A program made the translations under genes and the position numbers. The notes under the pieces are model-generated. The model searched no databases and was not told the DNA's origin. It worked only from the letters and a program-made list of their open reading frames with translations. A DNA stretch of 64,000 nucleotides, taken from assembly GCA_963800135.1 (NCBI GenBank), contig CAWCZR010000006.1:372001-436000 (forward strand), given 5' to 3'. Positions 20,531 to 28,891 of this stretch are shown here, in pieces. The stretch comes from DASPSM01 sp963800135 (GTDB lineage: Bacteria; Planctomycetota; Planctomycetia; Planctomycetales; Planctomycetaceae). Each line of letters begins with the position of its first letter. The stretch's first letter is position 1.

Positions 20531-20576
20531 GGGTCCAACGGGACCCCGTCGTTCAGATATCCGGTTCAGATATCCG
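20531..20576. promoter_or_regulatory. Inverted repeat and perfect 13-bp tandem repeat in a divergent intergenic region
   Basis: GGGTCC-aacg-GGACCC (20531-20546) is a perfect inverted repeat. It is followed by two head-to-tail copies of GTTCAGATATCCG at 20551-20563 and 20564-20576, each containing the palindrome GATATC. They lie about 100 bases upstream of the minus-strand flavoprotein/enzyme I operon and about 170 upstream of mug. This fits an operator pair for one of the divergent promoters, but no known regulator motif is recognised. Confidence 0.4.
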
Positions 20577-20749
20577 CAGGGAGATCACGACGTTTCCGAG
20601 CGCCGGCTCTTGAAAGCCAAGGGCATCCTCGGGAAGCTTGAGTGACGACCTGTTTTCTTGACACGATTGTCGCTGTTGTCGAGTCGACCGTCGCCCGCGC
20701 ATGCTGATGCGTGCTCAAAAGCGGCTGGCCGCGAGAGGAAACCGAGTTG

Positions 20750-21406
20750 ATGAGTGTCGGCAGCCGGCCGGCCAGAGGCCGTGCAGAACCAAACGTGATG
20801 AAACGAAGGAACGCGCAGGCGACTCGGCAAACGAAGCGGCATCAGCCGACTCCGGAACAACTTCGAGTCGCCTATGGTAAAAGCATTCCCGACATCATCG
20901 CTCCCGACTTGCGGATCCTGTTTGTTGGCATCAATCCGAGCCTGTATTCAGCGGCAGTCGGCCACCACTTTGCGCGGCCCGGGAATCGCTTTTGGCCGAC
21001 GCTCCACGGGGCGGGCTTTACCGACCGGCTGCTCGCGCCCTCGGAGCAAAAAGTTCTGCTCGACCGCGGCTACGGCATCACGAATGTTGTGGATGGGGCT
21101 ACGGCGCGCGCCGACGAACTGACGTTAAAGGATTTGTCGTCCGGCATGAAACGCCTCGAGAAAAAGGTCAGGCGTTTTAAACCATCCTGGGTGACATTCC
21201 TGGGAATCTCGACGTTTCAAGCCGTATTCGATCAAAGATCGGCTGCGATCGGACCGCAACAGCCCCGATTTGGCGACGCGCACGTCTGGCTGCTGCCGAA
21301 TCCGAGCGGCCTGAACGCGCACTACCAGCTTGCCAGTCTCGTGCGATTGTTCGCCGAACTCCGCTCAGCGGTCAGCCGGCCACCCCGACGCAAAGGCACC
21401 ATTTGA
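20750..21406 (+). CDS. mug: G/U mismatch-specific (Mug/TDG family) DNA glycosylase
   Basis: About 218 residues. It removes uracil or ethenocytosine from mispairs with guanine. Both family motifs are present: LFVGINPSLYSA (the GINPG water-activating loop, with Asn) and LPNPSGLNAHY (the NPSGL intercalation loop). The fold between them (HHFARPGNRFWPTLHGAGFT, GYGITNVV) matches the bacterial Mug family. ATG 20750 was chosen because GAGGA stands about 9 bases upstream. A later Met at 20798 would also leave the domain intact, and the first 40 residues are basic and not conserved. The gene stands alone and completes, with the Ada-AlkA fusion and Ogt, a set of base-lesion repair enzymes in this window. 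Confidence 0.9.
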   Translation: MSVGSRPARGRAEPNVMKRRNAQATRQTKRHQPTPEQLRVAYGKSIPDIIAPDLRILFVGINPSLYSAAVGHHFARPGNRFWPTLHGAGFTDRLLAPSEQKVLLDRGYGITNVVDGATARADELTLKDLSSGMKRLEKKVRRFKPSWVTFLGISTFQAVFDQRSAAIGPQQPRFGDAHVWLLPNPSGLNAHYQLASLVRLFAELRSAVSRPPRRKGTI

Positions 21407-21621
21407 TCGAGAGTGTGACTGGACCTGCGTTTTCTCTGAGTGCAAGCTGACGCCTCCGTCGACGTTTCGACTCATAGTTGGCGTCACGCCTGATTGTCTC
21501 CAGCACGACAGCTTCGTCCGTCTCTGCGACGCCCAATTGACGTGTACAGACCTGACAGGATCCGTCGCATCGCCTCAGCCATACGCGAAGGTTGACGCTT
21601 CGACAGGCAATCCCCTCGCGG

Positions 21622-22437
21622 CTAAAATGACTTGCTTCTGTGGTCAAACATACCGAGCTGATCGCGAACTTGAATCAGTTGTGCGGCTACGCTGATGGCA
21701 ATTTCGGCAGGCGTGTTGTTCCCCAGCGGCAATCCGATTGGACAATGGAAACTGTCGATACGATCCTCGCCGATTCCCAATTGCCTCAGGTCTCGCCGAA
21801 GAACACTCGCCTTCTGTGCACTGCCAATCACGCCAACATAGGGGGCAGTGCGAGAGCGAAGGACTTCCGCCAGCACCGGCAGATCGGTGGCGTGTCCTTT
21901 ACTCATCAAAACAAAGAACGTGTTACTAGCCAACTCCGGCAGCACCGACTTTGGATCAGGAAGACATTTCTTGCAGAGCCTGGGGCTGTCGGGGAGTTTT
22001 TCGATCCAATCGTTTCGCGAATCGATGCACGTGATCTGACAGTTGAGTTTGAGTAACAGCGGGATGAGCGCCTGGGCGACATGTCCGGCACCGAACACGG
22101 CGATTGGCCAGGCGACACGCCGGTGGAATTCAAAAAACAGGGTGACTTCTCCACCACAAGTCATGCCGATCTGCGTCTGGAGATTCCAGGTTTCGACCAC
22201 GGTCGTTGGCCCGTCAAACTCCGATAGCGTTTTCTTTGCATATTCGATCGCGGCGTTTTCGATCTTTCCTCCGCCGACGGTTCCGGCAACGATCCCCTGG
22301 TCCGTTACAATTGCCTTCGCGCCAGCAATTTGAGGAGCGCTTCCGCGAATCGCCAACAAAGTCACCGTTGCAAACGATTCGTCGTGTTCGAGTAAATCGG
22401 CCGCGACCCGCAAGTGTTCGGCGATATCGTAGCTCAT
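21622..22437 (-). CDS. xdhC: XdhC-family molybdenum hydroxylase maturation factor
   Basis: About 271 residues. XdhC proteins bind molybdenum cofactor, help its sulfuration and deliver it to xanthine-dehydrogenase-type enzymes. The N-terminal XdhC/CoxI domain is seen in LLAIRGSAPQIAGAKAIV and GTVGGGKIE, with Cys in GMTCGGEV. The C-terminal Rossmann domain begins IAVFGAGHVAQALIPLL and continues through MSKGHATDLPVL and GVIGSAQKA. ATG 22437 begins the conserved part (MSYDIAEHL). It is transcribed divergently from mocA, iorA and iorB with only 55 bases between the start codons, so the cofactor-handling gene and the enzyme genes share a control region. Confidence 0.9.
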   Translation of the reverse strand: MSYDIAEHLRVAADLLEHDESFATVTLLAIRGSAPQIAGAKAIVTDQGIVAGTVGGGKIENAAIEYAKKTLSEFDGPTTVVETWNLQTQIGMTCGGEVTLFFEFHRRVAWPIAVFGAGHVAQALIPLLLKLNCQITCIDSRNDWIEKLPDSPRLCKKCLPDPKSVLPELASNTFFVLMSKGHATDLPVLAEVLRSRTAPYVGVIGSAQKASVLRRDLRQLGIGEDRIDSFHCPIGLPLGNNTPAEIAISVAAQLIQVRDQLGMFDHRSKSF

Positions 22438-22492
22438 CTTCGTTCTCGATCGCTTATCGTCCGCGTGCCCCAAGCACTCAGAGATCCTGTCG

Positions 22493-23149
22493 ATGAGTCG
22501 ACAACCAAGCTCTTATGCCATTATCCCCGCGGCGGGCCGAAGTGAAAGAATGGGCCGGTCGAAGTTGTTGTTATCCTGGCAAGGAGCCGGAGAGGCGAAT
22601 TCAACGCTGCTTGACCATGTTTTAGAGGCCTGGACCGCGTCCGGTGTCCAGCGAACAATCATCGTCATTCGGACCGATGCGGACGCGGCAGTCAAGCAGA
22701 TTTGTCAGTCCGGCGGCATCGACATCGTGCTGGCGGATGACCCGAGCGACATGAAGGCCTCGTGCCTGCTGGGATTGCAGCATCTCGCTCAGCGTTATTC
22801 GCCCTCGGCGCCGGATCGCTTCTTTGTCTGTCCGGCGGATATCCCAGGAATCACATCCGACCTGATCGATCACCTGATCAGTGAAGCCGAACGCCACGAC
22901 GCCACAGGGGAACCCGATCGCGTGATCGTGCCCACCTATCAGGGACGCCGAGGTCATCCGGTGTTGTTTCCCTGGTCGATGGCCAGTCAAATAGAGTTGT
23001 TGGGGGCCGACCAGGGAATCAATTTCCTGGTGGATCGCGCCGCTGTCGTGGAAGTCGAGTTTTCCGTAGCGCCTGAAAAGATGGCCGATATCGACACGCC
23101 GGAGGAATATGCCGCGGCTCGACGCCGCGCGGAGCAGACTTTCGAGTGA
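22493..23149 (+). CDS. mocA: Molybdenum cofactor nucleotidyltransferase (MobA/MocA-like)
   Basis: A 218-residue NTP transferase that adds a nucleotide, usually CMP, to molybdopterin to make the dinucleotide cofactor. The signature AAGRSERMGRSKLLLSW (about residues 13-29) binds the NTP, and CPADIPGI (about 107) carries the metal-binding Asp. Later, YQGRRGHPVLF is the conserved acceptor-side loop. It is the first gene of the plus-strand hydroxylase cluster, with the iorA start 75 bases after its stop. The pairing with xdhC and an isoquinoline-oxidoreductase-type enzyme supports a cytosine-dinucleotide cofactor role. Confidence 0.9.
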   Translation: MSRQPSSYAIIPAAGRSERMGRSKLLLSWQGAGEANSTLLDHVLEAWTASGVQRTIIVIRTDADAAVKQICQSGGIDIVLADDPSDMKASCLLGLQHLAQRYSPSAPDRFFVCPADIPGITSDLIDHLISEAERHDATGEPDRVIVPTYQGRRGHPVLFPWSMASQIELLGADQGINFLVDRAAVVEVEFSVAPEKMADIDTPEEYAAARRRAEQTFE

Positions 23150-23224
23150 GGTCCTGTCGGCGGAGATCATGTTCCAGAATCGGAACCGCGAACATTTCGT
23201 GACCGCCTTGGAGAGTTGCGTCCC

Positions 23225-23683
23225 ATGACAAAAATCAACGTCAATGGCAAAAACCATGAGTTGAAGGACGTCCCCGGCGACACCCCGCTCTTGTGGGTGC
23301 TCCGCGATCACCTGGGGCTGACCGGAACGAAGTACGGATGCGGCATCTCCGAGTGCGGGGCTTGCACCGTTCATGTGGACGGCGCTGCCGTTCAGTCCTG
23401 CGTTACGTCGCTGGCCGACGTCGGGAACTCGAAAGTTGTCACCATCGAGGGGCTCTCGCAACACGGCGATCATCCCGTCCAGAAAGCCTGGATCGCGCAC
23501 AACGTTCCGCAGTGCGGTTATTGCCAGGCGGGCCAGATGATGATGGCGGCCGAGCTTTTGCGCAAGAACAACAATCCGTCCGACAAGGAAATCGAAGCAC
23601 AGATGTGGAACATCTGTCGTTGCGGCACCTATCCGCGGATTCGCGCCGCGATCAAGACTGCCGGAAAGGAGTTGCGCAAGTGA
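23225..23683 (+). CDS. iorA: Molybdenum hydroxylase small [2Fe-2S] subunit (isoquinoline 1-oxidoreductase alpha type)
   Basis: A 152-residue electron-transfer subunit with two [2Fe-2S] clusters. The plant-type cluster uses Cys39, Cys44, Cys47 and Cys59 (CGISECGACTVH). The second uses Cys97, Cys100, Cys131 and Cys133 (QCGYCQAG, NICRCGTYPRI). Length and spacing match the family. ATG 23225 is preceded by GGAG; its stop TGA overlaps the GTG start of the large subunit, so the two are translationally coupled. Electrons removed from an N-heterocycle or aldehyde by the large subunit would pass through these clusters to a respiratory or cytochrome acceptor. Confidence 0.93.
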   Translation: MTKINVNGKNHELKDVPGDTPLLWVLRDHLGLTGTKYGCGISECGACTVHVDGAAVQSCVTSLADVGNSKVVTIEGLSQHGDHPVQKAWIAHNVPQCGYCQAGQMMMAAELLRKNNNPSDKEIEAQMWNICRCGTYPRIRAAIKTAGKELRK

Positions 23684-26067
23684 ACAAGCCAATCTCCGAT
23701 CTCACGCTTCGCGAACTGATCGAGCAGAATCGTCTCGAGACCGAAATCCGCCCGGCCCCGTCAGCGGTCCTGGACCCGGCGGCCCTCGATCCGGCGATCT
23801 CCAATCCGATTACGCGTCGCGGTTTCCTGGCGGGACTTTCCGCCGGCTCGCTCTTGCTGATGTGCCGCGTCGGTGCGGCCAACGCCGCGGAAGTTGCCGA
23901 CCCCGCGAAAGTCAATGCGGATGTGTTCGCGCCGGATTTGTGGGTTTCCATCGCGCCCGATGGCACGGTGACGATTCTCGCGCATCGCTCCGAAATGGGC
24001 ACCGGGATTCGCACGGGTCTGCCCCGCGTTCTAGCCGACGAGCTGGAGGCGGACTGGTCTCGAGTCGTCATCCGACAGGCGCAAGGCGACAAGCGACTCG
24101 GCGATCAGAACACCGACGGTTCCAACAGCATTCGTTTCTTTTTCGACACGATGCGAACCGCCGGCGCCATTGCGAGAACCATGTTGGAACGGGCCGCGGC
24201 ACAAGAGTGGAAAGTGGATCCGAGCGAATGTTACGCCGAGCTGCATCAGGTCAAACACAAAGGCACCGGCAGATCGCTGGGGTTCGGCGACCTTGTCGCG
24301 GTTGCGCGGAAGTTGGAGATTCCCGCGAAGCGGAGCGTGAAATTCAAACCGCGTGAGAAGTGGAGGTATATCGGCAAGGACGCGCCGATTACCGATTTGA
24401 CGAAAATCGTCACCGGCCGCGCGGTTTATGGAATCGACGCCCGCTTGGAGAATCAACTCTTTGCCGTCGCGGCACGCCCTCCGGTCGTCGGGGGCAAACT
24501 GAAGTCTCTGGATGATTCGGCTGCCAAAGCGATGGCTGGCGTGGTCGCGGTCATCAAACTGCCCGGTTTCAAGGGCGCACCGACCTTTCAGCCGTTGGGT
24601 GGCGTCGCCGTGTGCGCGACCAGCACGTGGGCTGCGATTCAAGGTCGAGAGGCGCTCAAGATCGAATGGGAGCACGGAGAAAACGCGTCCTACGATACGA
24701 CACAGTTTGCGAAGTCGCTGAAGGAGACGGTCAATCGGCCGGGGACCGCGCTGCGTTCTTCGGGAGATGCTGCGAAGGCAATTGCCGGCGCGAAAAAAGT
24801 CGTCAAAGCGGATTACTCGGTCCCGCACCTCGCCCATGCCTCGATGGAAACGACCTGCGCGGTGGCGGATGTGCGAACGGACGCCCACGGCAAAGTCACC
24901 AAATGCTACCTGCAGGCCGCGACCCAGAACCCCCAAGCGGTCCAACAATCCGTGGGCCCGGCGATGGGCATTCCCAACGACCAGGTCGAAGTCGACGTCA
25001 CCTTGCTCGGCTCGGGTTTCGGGCGCAAAAGCAAGCCCGATTACTGTGTTGAGGCGGCCTTGCTTTCGCGGGAATTAAAACGGCCCGTTCACATGACTTG
25101 GACCCGCGAAGACGACATACAGCACGATTACTATCACACCATTTCGGCCATTCACTGTGAAGCGGCGGTTGGCGACAACGGACGTCCCGTTGCCTGGTTG
25201 CAACGGGTGGCCTATCCGAGCATCGGCTCCACGTTCTCAAAGGGAGCCGACCGCCCCGCAGGCTTTGAAGCCGAGATGGGGCACACCGATTTGCCATACG
25301 ACGTTCCCAATTTGCAGTTGGAAGTTTGCCGTGCCAAGGCCCACACGCGTATCGGATGGTTGCGTTCGGTCTGCCACATCCAGCAAAACTTTGCCGTCGG
25401 ATCGTTCGTCGATGAATTGGGGCATGCCGCCGGCCGCGATCCCCTCGAGTATTTGCTCGACGCCTTGGGTGACGATCGCATGATCGACGTGACTGCGGCA
25501 AAGCTTTCAAATCGCGGCGCGAACGTCAAAGATTACCCCTACGATGTGGACCGTTTGAAAAACGTCGTGAGGCGGGCCGCCAAGAACGCCGATTGGCCTC
25601 GGCATAAATCTTTGCCAAAGGGGCGTGGGCTGGGCATCGCGTGCTGCCGATCGTTCCTGGGTTACACGGGCCATGTCGTGGAAGTCACGGTGAGCCGCGA
25701 TGGAAAACTCAGCATCGATCGCGTTTGGTGTTCGATCGACTCCGGGACGATCGTCATCCCCGACCGGGTGTCGGCTCAAGTTCAGGGCGCCGCCGTCATG
25801 GCTTGCTCCCACGCCGTTTTCGGGGAGCTGACCTTCAAGCAAGGACGCACCGTACAAACGAATTTCGATTCCTTCCATGTCGCCAAAATGAGCGAGGCGC
25901 CCAAAGACATCCTCGTGGATATTGTTCCAAGCGAAGCTGCGCCGGCTGGAGTGGGCGAAACGGGTGTTCCTTCCACAGCGCCCGCTCTCTGCAACGCGAT
26001 CTTTGCCGCGACCGGGAAGCGGATTCGCGACCTCCCCATCAAAAATCACAACCTATCCTGGTCGTAA
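23680..26067 (+). CDS. iorB: Molybdenum hydroxylase large catalytic subunit (isoquinoline 1-oxidoreductase beta type)
   Basis: About 795 residues, binding the molybdopterin cytosine dinucleotide centre. A GTG start at 23680 overlaps the iorA stop and follows AAAGGAG. The N-terminal region has a twin-arginine signal, TRRGFLAGLSAGS at about residues 45-57, so the complex is exported folded, as for other IorB-type enzymes. Conserved blocks include HRSEMGTGIRTGLPRVLADEL, TRKVTGRAVYGID-like (IVTGRAVYGIDARLE), GSGFGRKSKPDY and, near the C-terminus, GVGETGVPSTAPAL, with the catalytic Glu. The substrate is not determined: isoquinoline, nicotinate-like heterocycles and aldehydes are all possible. Confidence 0.92.
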   Translation: MNKPISDLTLRELIEQNRLETEIRPAPSAVLDPAALDPAISNPITRRGFLAGLSAGSLLLMCRVGAANAAEVADPAKVNADVFAPDLWVSIAPDGTVTILAHRSEMGTGIRTGLPRVLADELEADWSRVVIRQAQGDKRLGDQNTDGSNSIRFFFDTMRTAGAIARTMLERAAAQEWKVDPSECYAELHQVKHKGTGRSLGFGDLVAVARKLEIPAKRSVKFKPREKWRYIGKDAPITDLTKIVTGRAVYGIDARLENQLFAVAARPPVVGGKLKSLDDSAAKAMAGVVAVIKLPGFKGAPTFQPLGGVAVCATSTWAAIQGREALKIEWEHGENASYDTTQFAKSLKETVNRPGTALRSSGDAAKAIAGAKKVVKADYSVPHLAHASMETTCAVADVRTDAHGKVTKCYLQAATQNPQAVQQSVGPAMGIPNDQVEVDVTLLGSGFGRKSKPDYCVEAALLSRELKRPVHMTWTREDDIQHDYYHTISAIHCEAAVGDNGRPVAWLQRVAYPSIGSTFSKGADRPAGFEAEMGHTDLPYDVPNLQLEVCRAKAHTRIGWLRSVCHIQQNFAVGSFVDELGHAAGRDPLEYLLDALGDDRMIDVTAAKLSNRGANVKDYPYDVDRLKNVVRRAAKNADWPRHKSLPKGRGLGIACCRSFLGYTGHVVEVTVSRDGKLSIDRVWCSIDSGTIVIPDRVSAQVQGAAVMACSHAVFGELTFKQGRTVQTNFDSFHVAKMSEAPKDILVDIVPSEAAPAGVGETGVPSTAPALCNAIFAATGKRIRDLPIKNHNLSWS

Positions 26068-26293
26068 TTGCTTCGCGACACGGACGAGTTTCCTGGTTCT
26101 GGTCCTTTTCTGTTTCCGATAGCGGGCTTTTTAGACCATGCTGAGGCGATTGTCGCCCTAAGCCTGGCTGAGTGGGCGAACGGCGCGCTGCAACTCGATG
26201 GCCAAAACGCCGCAGCACGGACCTACGATTCTTCGGCGCCAGACGTTACACTGGCGCCGATCAAGAGACAGTCACGTTGCGGGAGACGAGCCA

Positions 26294-26515
26294 GTGGCGA
26301 AGAACAAACAGCAGAAGAAGAAGGAACGAGAGCGACGTGTCGCCGAGAAGAAACATGCCGCCGCCCAAAAGCGGGATCAGGATCAAACCGCCAGCGAGAA
26401 CTCAAAGAGTAGTCGCAAAACGAACATCTTCACTGCCTCCGTGGCTGTCCCCAAGACCAATTCCCTTTCCACAAAGACGAAACAGCCCTTCAACTATCGG
26501 CGCAGCGGCGGTTAG
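26294..26515 (+). CDS. Small lysine-rich basic protein
   Basis: A 73-residue protein from GTG 26294, which follows GGGAG at 8 bases. It opens VAKNKQQKKKERERRVAEKK and remains rich in Lys, Arg, Ala and Gln, ending in FNYRRSGG. No enzyme motif or membrane segment is visible. The composition suggests a helical, nucleic-acid- or ribosome-associated protein. Similar basic mini-proteins are, to my memory, common hypothetical proteins in planctomycetes, but I cannot confirm a family. Confidence 0.6.
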   Translation: MAKNKQQKKKERERRVAEKKHAAAQKRDQDQTASENSKSSRKTNIFTASVAVPKTNSLSTKTKQPFNYRRSGG

Positions 26516-26567
26516 CGGTCGTTGCGTTCCTTTGTTTGCTGCGCCGACAGGATGCATCGCTCGCCCG

Positions 26568-26930
26568 CTACGTGGCCCGGCGGCCGCGTCCCGTTCTTGG
26601 CCTGCGCTTGCCAACGTCTCCCTGGGTCGCGCCGAGGCGCCATGCGTCCTTGAGCAACTCCTTTAGTTCCCGTCGCTGGACACTTGCCATCCTCACCAGG
26701 ACCCATGGGTAGTTGACGTAATGATCCGTGACCGAGTAGGTCTTAGGATCAGCGGCAACACGCACAGCACGCTCCTCCGGCTCGATCCTGATTACCAGCG
26801 ACTCGCCGTCCTGGTGTTGGCGGACGAACAGTGTCTTGCCTACGTGAAATGCCGGCGTTCCGTACGACGTTCCCTCGACGGCCCCGAGGAGCCCTCCGGC
26901 AATCTCCCGCACTGTGTCGAACGAAATCAC
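26568..26930 (-). CDS. MmcQ/YjbR-family protein
   Basis: A 120-residue protein with the MmcQ/YjbR (DUF419-like) pattern: a start helix (FDTVREIAGGLLGAVEGTSYGTPAFHVG), strands GKTLFVRQHQDGESLVIRI, and YVNYPWVLVRMASV near the end followed by a helix with LKDAWRLGA. These proteins have a CyaY-like fold and are proposed to bind DNA, but function is not established. It is a single gene convergent with the small basic protein. The final 15 residues are Arg-rich. Confidence 0.8.
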   Translation of the reverse strand: MISFDTVREIAGGLLGAVEGTSYGTPAFHVGKTLFVRQHQDGESLVIRIEPEERAVRVAADPKTYSVTDHYVNYPWVLVRMASVQRRELKELLKDAWRLGATQGDVGKRRPRTGRGRRAT

Positions 26931-27108
26931 TTAGCCACCCTTCGCGTTCTCGTTCGCGATGCCGGGAAAGACCCCCGCGAAGACGTCCCAGAGGACATTG
27001 CCAAAGAGTTTTCCGATCATCTTCATGCCGTCATACTCCAGTGCAGGTGAGGTCAGGGCTGGCGGCCGTTCACGCAACACATAAGTACCTCGCCCCATTC
27101 AGTTTTCG

Positions 27109-27480
27109 TCATGGCCGCCAGCCCTGGATTCTGTCAAAACTCCGGTTTGTCAAAAAACTTGTCAAAAACCAGATCGCCAGTCCGGAAGATGAATGCCTTG
27201 CTTGACAACCAGACGCCTCAATCAAACCACCGCCTCGAGATTGCGCACGCAACATATTGAATTGCCGTACAACGAAGATCAGCGCTACGAAGGTTCCCAG
27301 GCCGCCAACGCTGGTGCATACGCGATGGACCACTTCCAACCAGGTCACGACCGTCAAACCGTCTTCGGCCGCAAGCAGAGGCCTCAGAATCAACCCGATG
27401 GCAAGCCCGATGACGAATCCGGCGGCCACAACGACACCCGAAGACCGATTCATGAATGCACTGCGGTGGCGACGGGTCAT
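27109..27480 (-). CDS. Small two-helix membrane protein, unknown function
   Basis: A 123-residue open frame with two clear hydrophobic segments: VVVAAGFVIGLAIGLILRPL (about 15-34) and SVGGLGTFVALIFVVRQF (about 57-74). These are followed by a basic stretch. The positive residues favour a hairpin with both ends inside. No family is recognised. The coding call rests on the two membrane segments and the absence of a competing frame; the last 40 residues are less convincing. Confidence 0.5.
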   Translation of the reverse strand: MTRRHRSAFMNRSSGVVVAAGFVIGLAIGLILRPLLAAEDGLTVVTWLEVVHRVCTSVGGLGTFVALIFVVRQFNMLRAQSRGGGLIEASGCQARHSSSGLAIWFLTSFLTNRSFDRIQGWRP

Positions 27481-27552
27481 TTAGCAGGGCTGCGCTGCCC
27501 AGTTGTGCCACAGATTGGGCCCCTGAGCTCCCAGGCCGGCGATCTCGTAATC

Positions 27553-27960
27553 TCATGCCTCGTGGCGGAGTGATTTGAGGACTACCGCGAGTCGGGACAT
27601 TGCACGGTGATGATGACGTTTAATCCGCTCGTGGGCCGCCGCAATGGTCTCATGGTGGCTGAACTCCGTGCGGTGCTCATCCGCCATTCGGGCCTCGATC
27701 TCGCTGTGGTGATGGCGACCACCCGAAATGTCCAATTGCGCGATTAGCCGCTCGTGACTCTCAATAAGTCCTTCGTGTGTGCTAATTGTCCCCTGGTGCT
27801 GGTGAAGAGCAGTGATCTCTGCTCCCAGTGCAACTTCGAGCTCCGCAAGAAGCCTCGCCTGCTCCTTTTGCCACTCTTCGATGTCCTGCCGCCACATCGC
27901 GACATCCGACCTCCACCGCAGATGATCCGAGTGCAGAACTTCGTGGACTTGAGTTTTCAT
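27553..27960 (-). CDS. Coiled-coil protein, related to the one at 38948-39346
   Basis: A 135-residue, charged, helical protein rich in His, Glu and Arg. It opens MKTQVHEVLHSDHLRW and continues MWRQDIEEWQKEQARLL, then a His-rich middle (GRHHHSEIEARM). The pattern H-x-x-W, D-I-x-x-W followed by about 90 residues of heptad-like helix is repeated in a second gene 11 kb away, which suggests paralogues. No catalytic motif is present. The two genes bracket the universal-stress cluster, so a structural or scaffold role in the same response is a reasonable guess. Confidence 0.7.
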   Translation of the reverse strand: MKTQVHEVLHSDHLRWRSDVAMWRQDIEEWQKEQARLLAELEVALGAEITALHQHQGTISTHEGLIESHERLIAQLDISGGRHHHSEIEARMADEHRTEFSHHETIAAAHERIKRHHHRAMSRLAVVLKSLRHEA

Positions 27961-28393
27961 TGGATTTCTCCAGCCTGGTCCTAGGTCTCTTGGGGCGGCT
28001 TAATGCGCTAATAAGGACCAAGACTTTCGCAATTCACGCGCCAAGGCCTTTAGCTGAATCGAAGCTGGGTGAACCAAAGAATTCCGGGACAATCAATGGC
28101 ATCCCACAAAACACGATGTGCGGATTTGACGCTCGCCACGACGAAAGTGTGACACAACCGCACACTTGGGGTTCAAGAGGTGCTGAAAGAGCCGTCGCAC
28201 TTGTAGTTGGGCGTGCCCGGATCTCGTTTGGCCGCACCGTTCGAAAAGTTGGCGGCGAATCGCTCGCCTCGGAGTGCGCCGCGTTGCCTACGTTCAGGTC
28301 CAGAATCTCACGTGTTGGCACGTCCGCTGCTTGGGCCAGGATTCGTCTTACAAAACTCAAGGCTGATCGAAGGCCGCTTTTGGAAGTTCCGCC
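27961..28393. other. Intergenic region with no gene seen
   Basis: About 430 bases separating the minus-strand coiled-coil gene from the CBS-pair gene. The frames open here have no recognisable content. As a divergent gap at the edge of the stress island it is the natural place for its promoters. Confidence 0.4.
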
Positions 28394-28837
28394 ATGTCCG
28401 CTGGGCGAATTTGCGTAAAATCGGTTGATACCGCGTCGATGGATGAATCTGCCCATGCAGCCGCGCAGCGGATGCACTCCCGGAATGTTGGCTCGTTGGT
28501 AGTCATTGACAAGGACCAACGACCCATTGACTTACTGACGGATCGGGATCTGGTTGTTCGCTTGATCGCGGAATCCCGTGATCCGAACAAGACTTTGGTG
28601 AGCCAGGTGATGACGCGGCTGCCGCAAATGATTGGAGAAGACGCACCGATCGAAGAAGCCCTCGGCCTGATGCGGTGCGGACCCTACCGGCGGTTGCCCG
28701 TCGTCACTCGCGACGGGCGCCTCGTTGGAATTCTTAGTCTCGACGACATTCTGGATCTCCTGGCCGAAGAATTCGGCGAGATCGGCCGCCTCCTCCGCAA
28801 AGAGTCGCCAGAAAGCTTCGCCGGTGCGATTGACTAG
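28394..28837 (+). CDS. CBS-domain-pair protein
   Basis: A 147-residue protein made of two CBS motifs. The first covers about 10-65 (SMDESAHAAAQRMHSRNVGS, LVVIDKDQRPIDLLTDRDL) and the second about 70-130 (VMTRLPQMIGEDAPIEEAL, RLPVVTRDGRLVGILSLDDI). Such Bateman modules bind adenosine nucleotides and report energy charge. There is no attached enzyme domain, so it probably acts as a small sensor like mycobacterial Hrp1. It is followed after 54 bases by the acyl-activating enzyme gene and may lead an operon with it. Confidence 0.93.
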   Translation: MSAGRICVKSVDTASMDESAHAAAQRMHSRNVGSLVVIDKDQRPIDLLTDRDLVVRLIAESRDPNKTLVSQVMTRLPQMIGEDAPIEEALGLMRCGPYRRLPVVTRDGRLVGILSLDDILDLLAEEFGEIGRLLRKESPESFAGAID

Positions 28838-28891
28838 CTCGGAGAAGTTACCGCCAAGACCACAGGCAGCGCCATTCAACAAGCGGCCACG

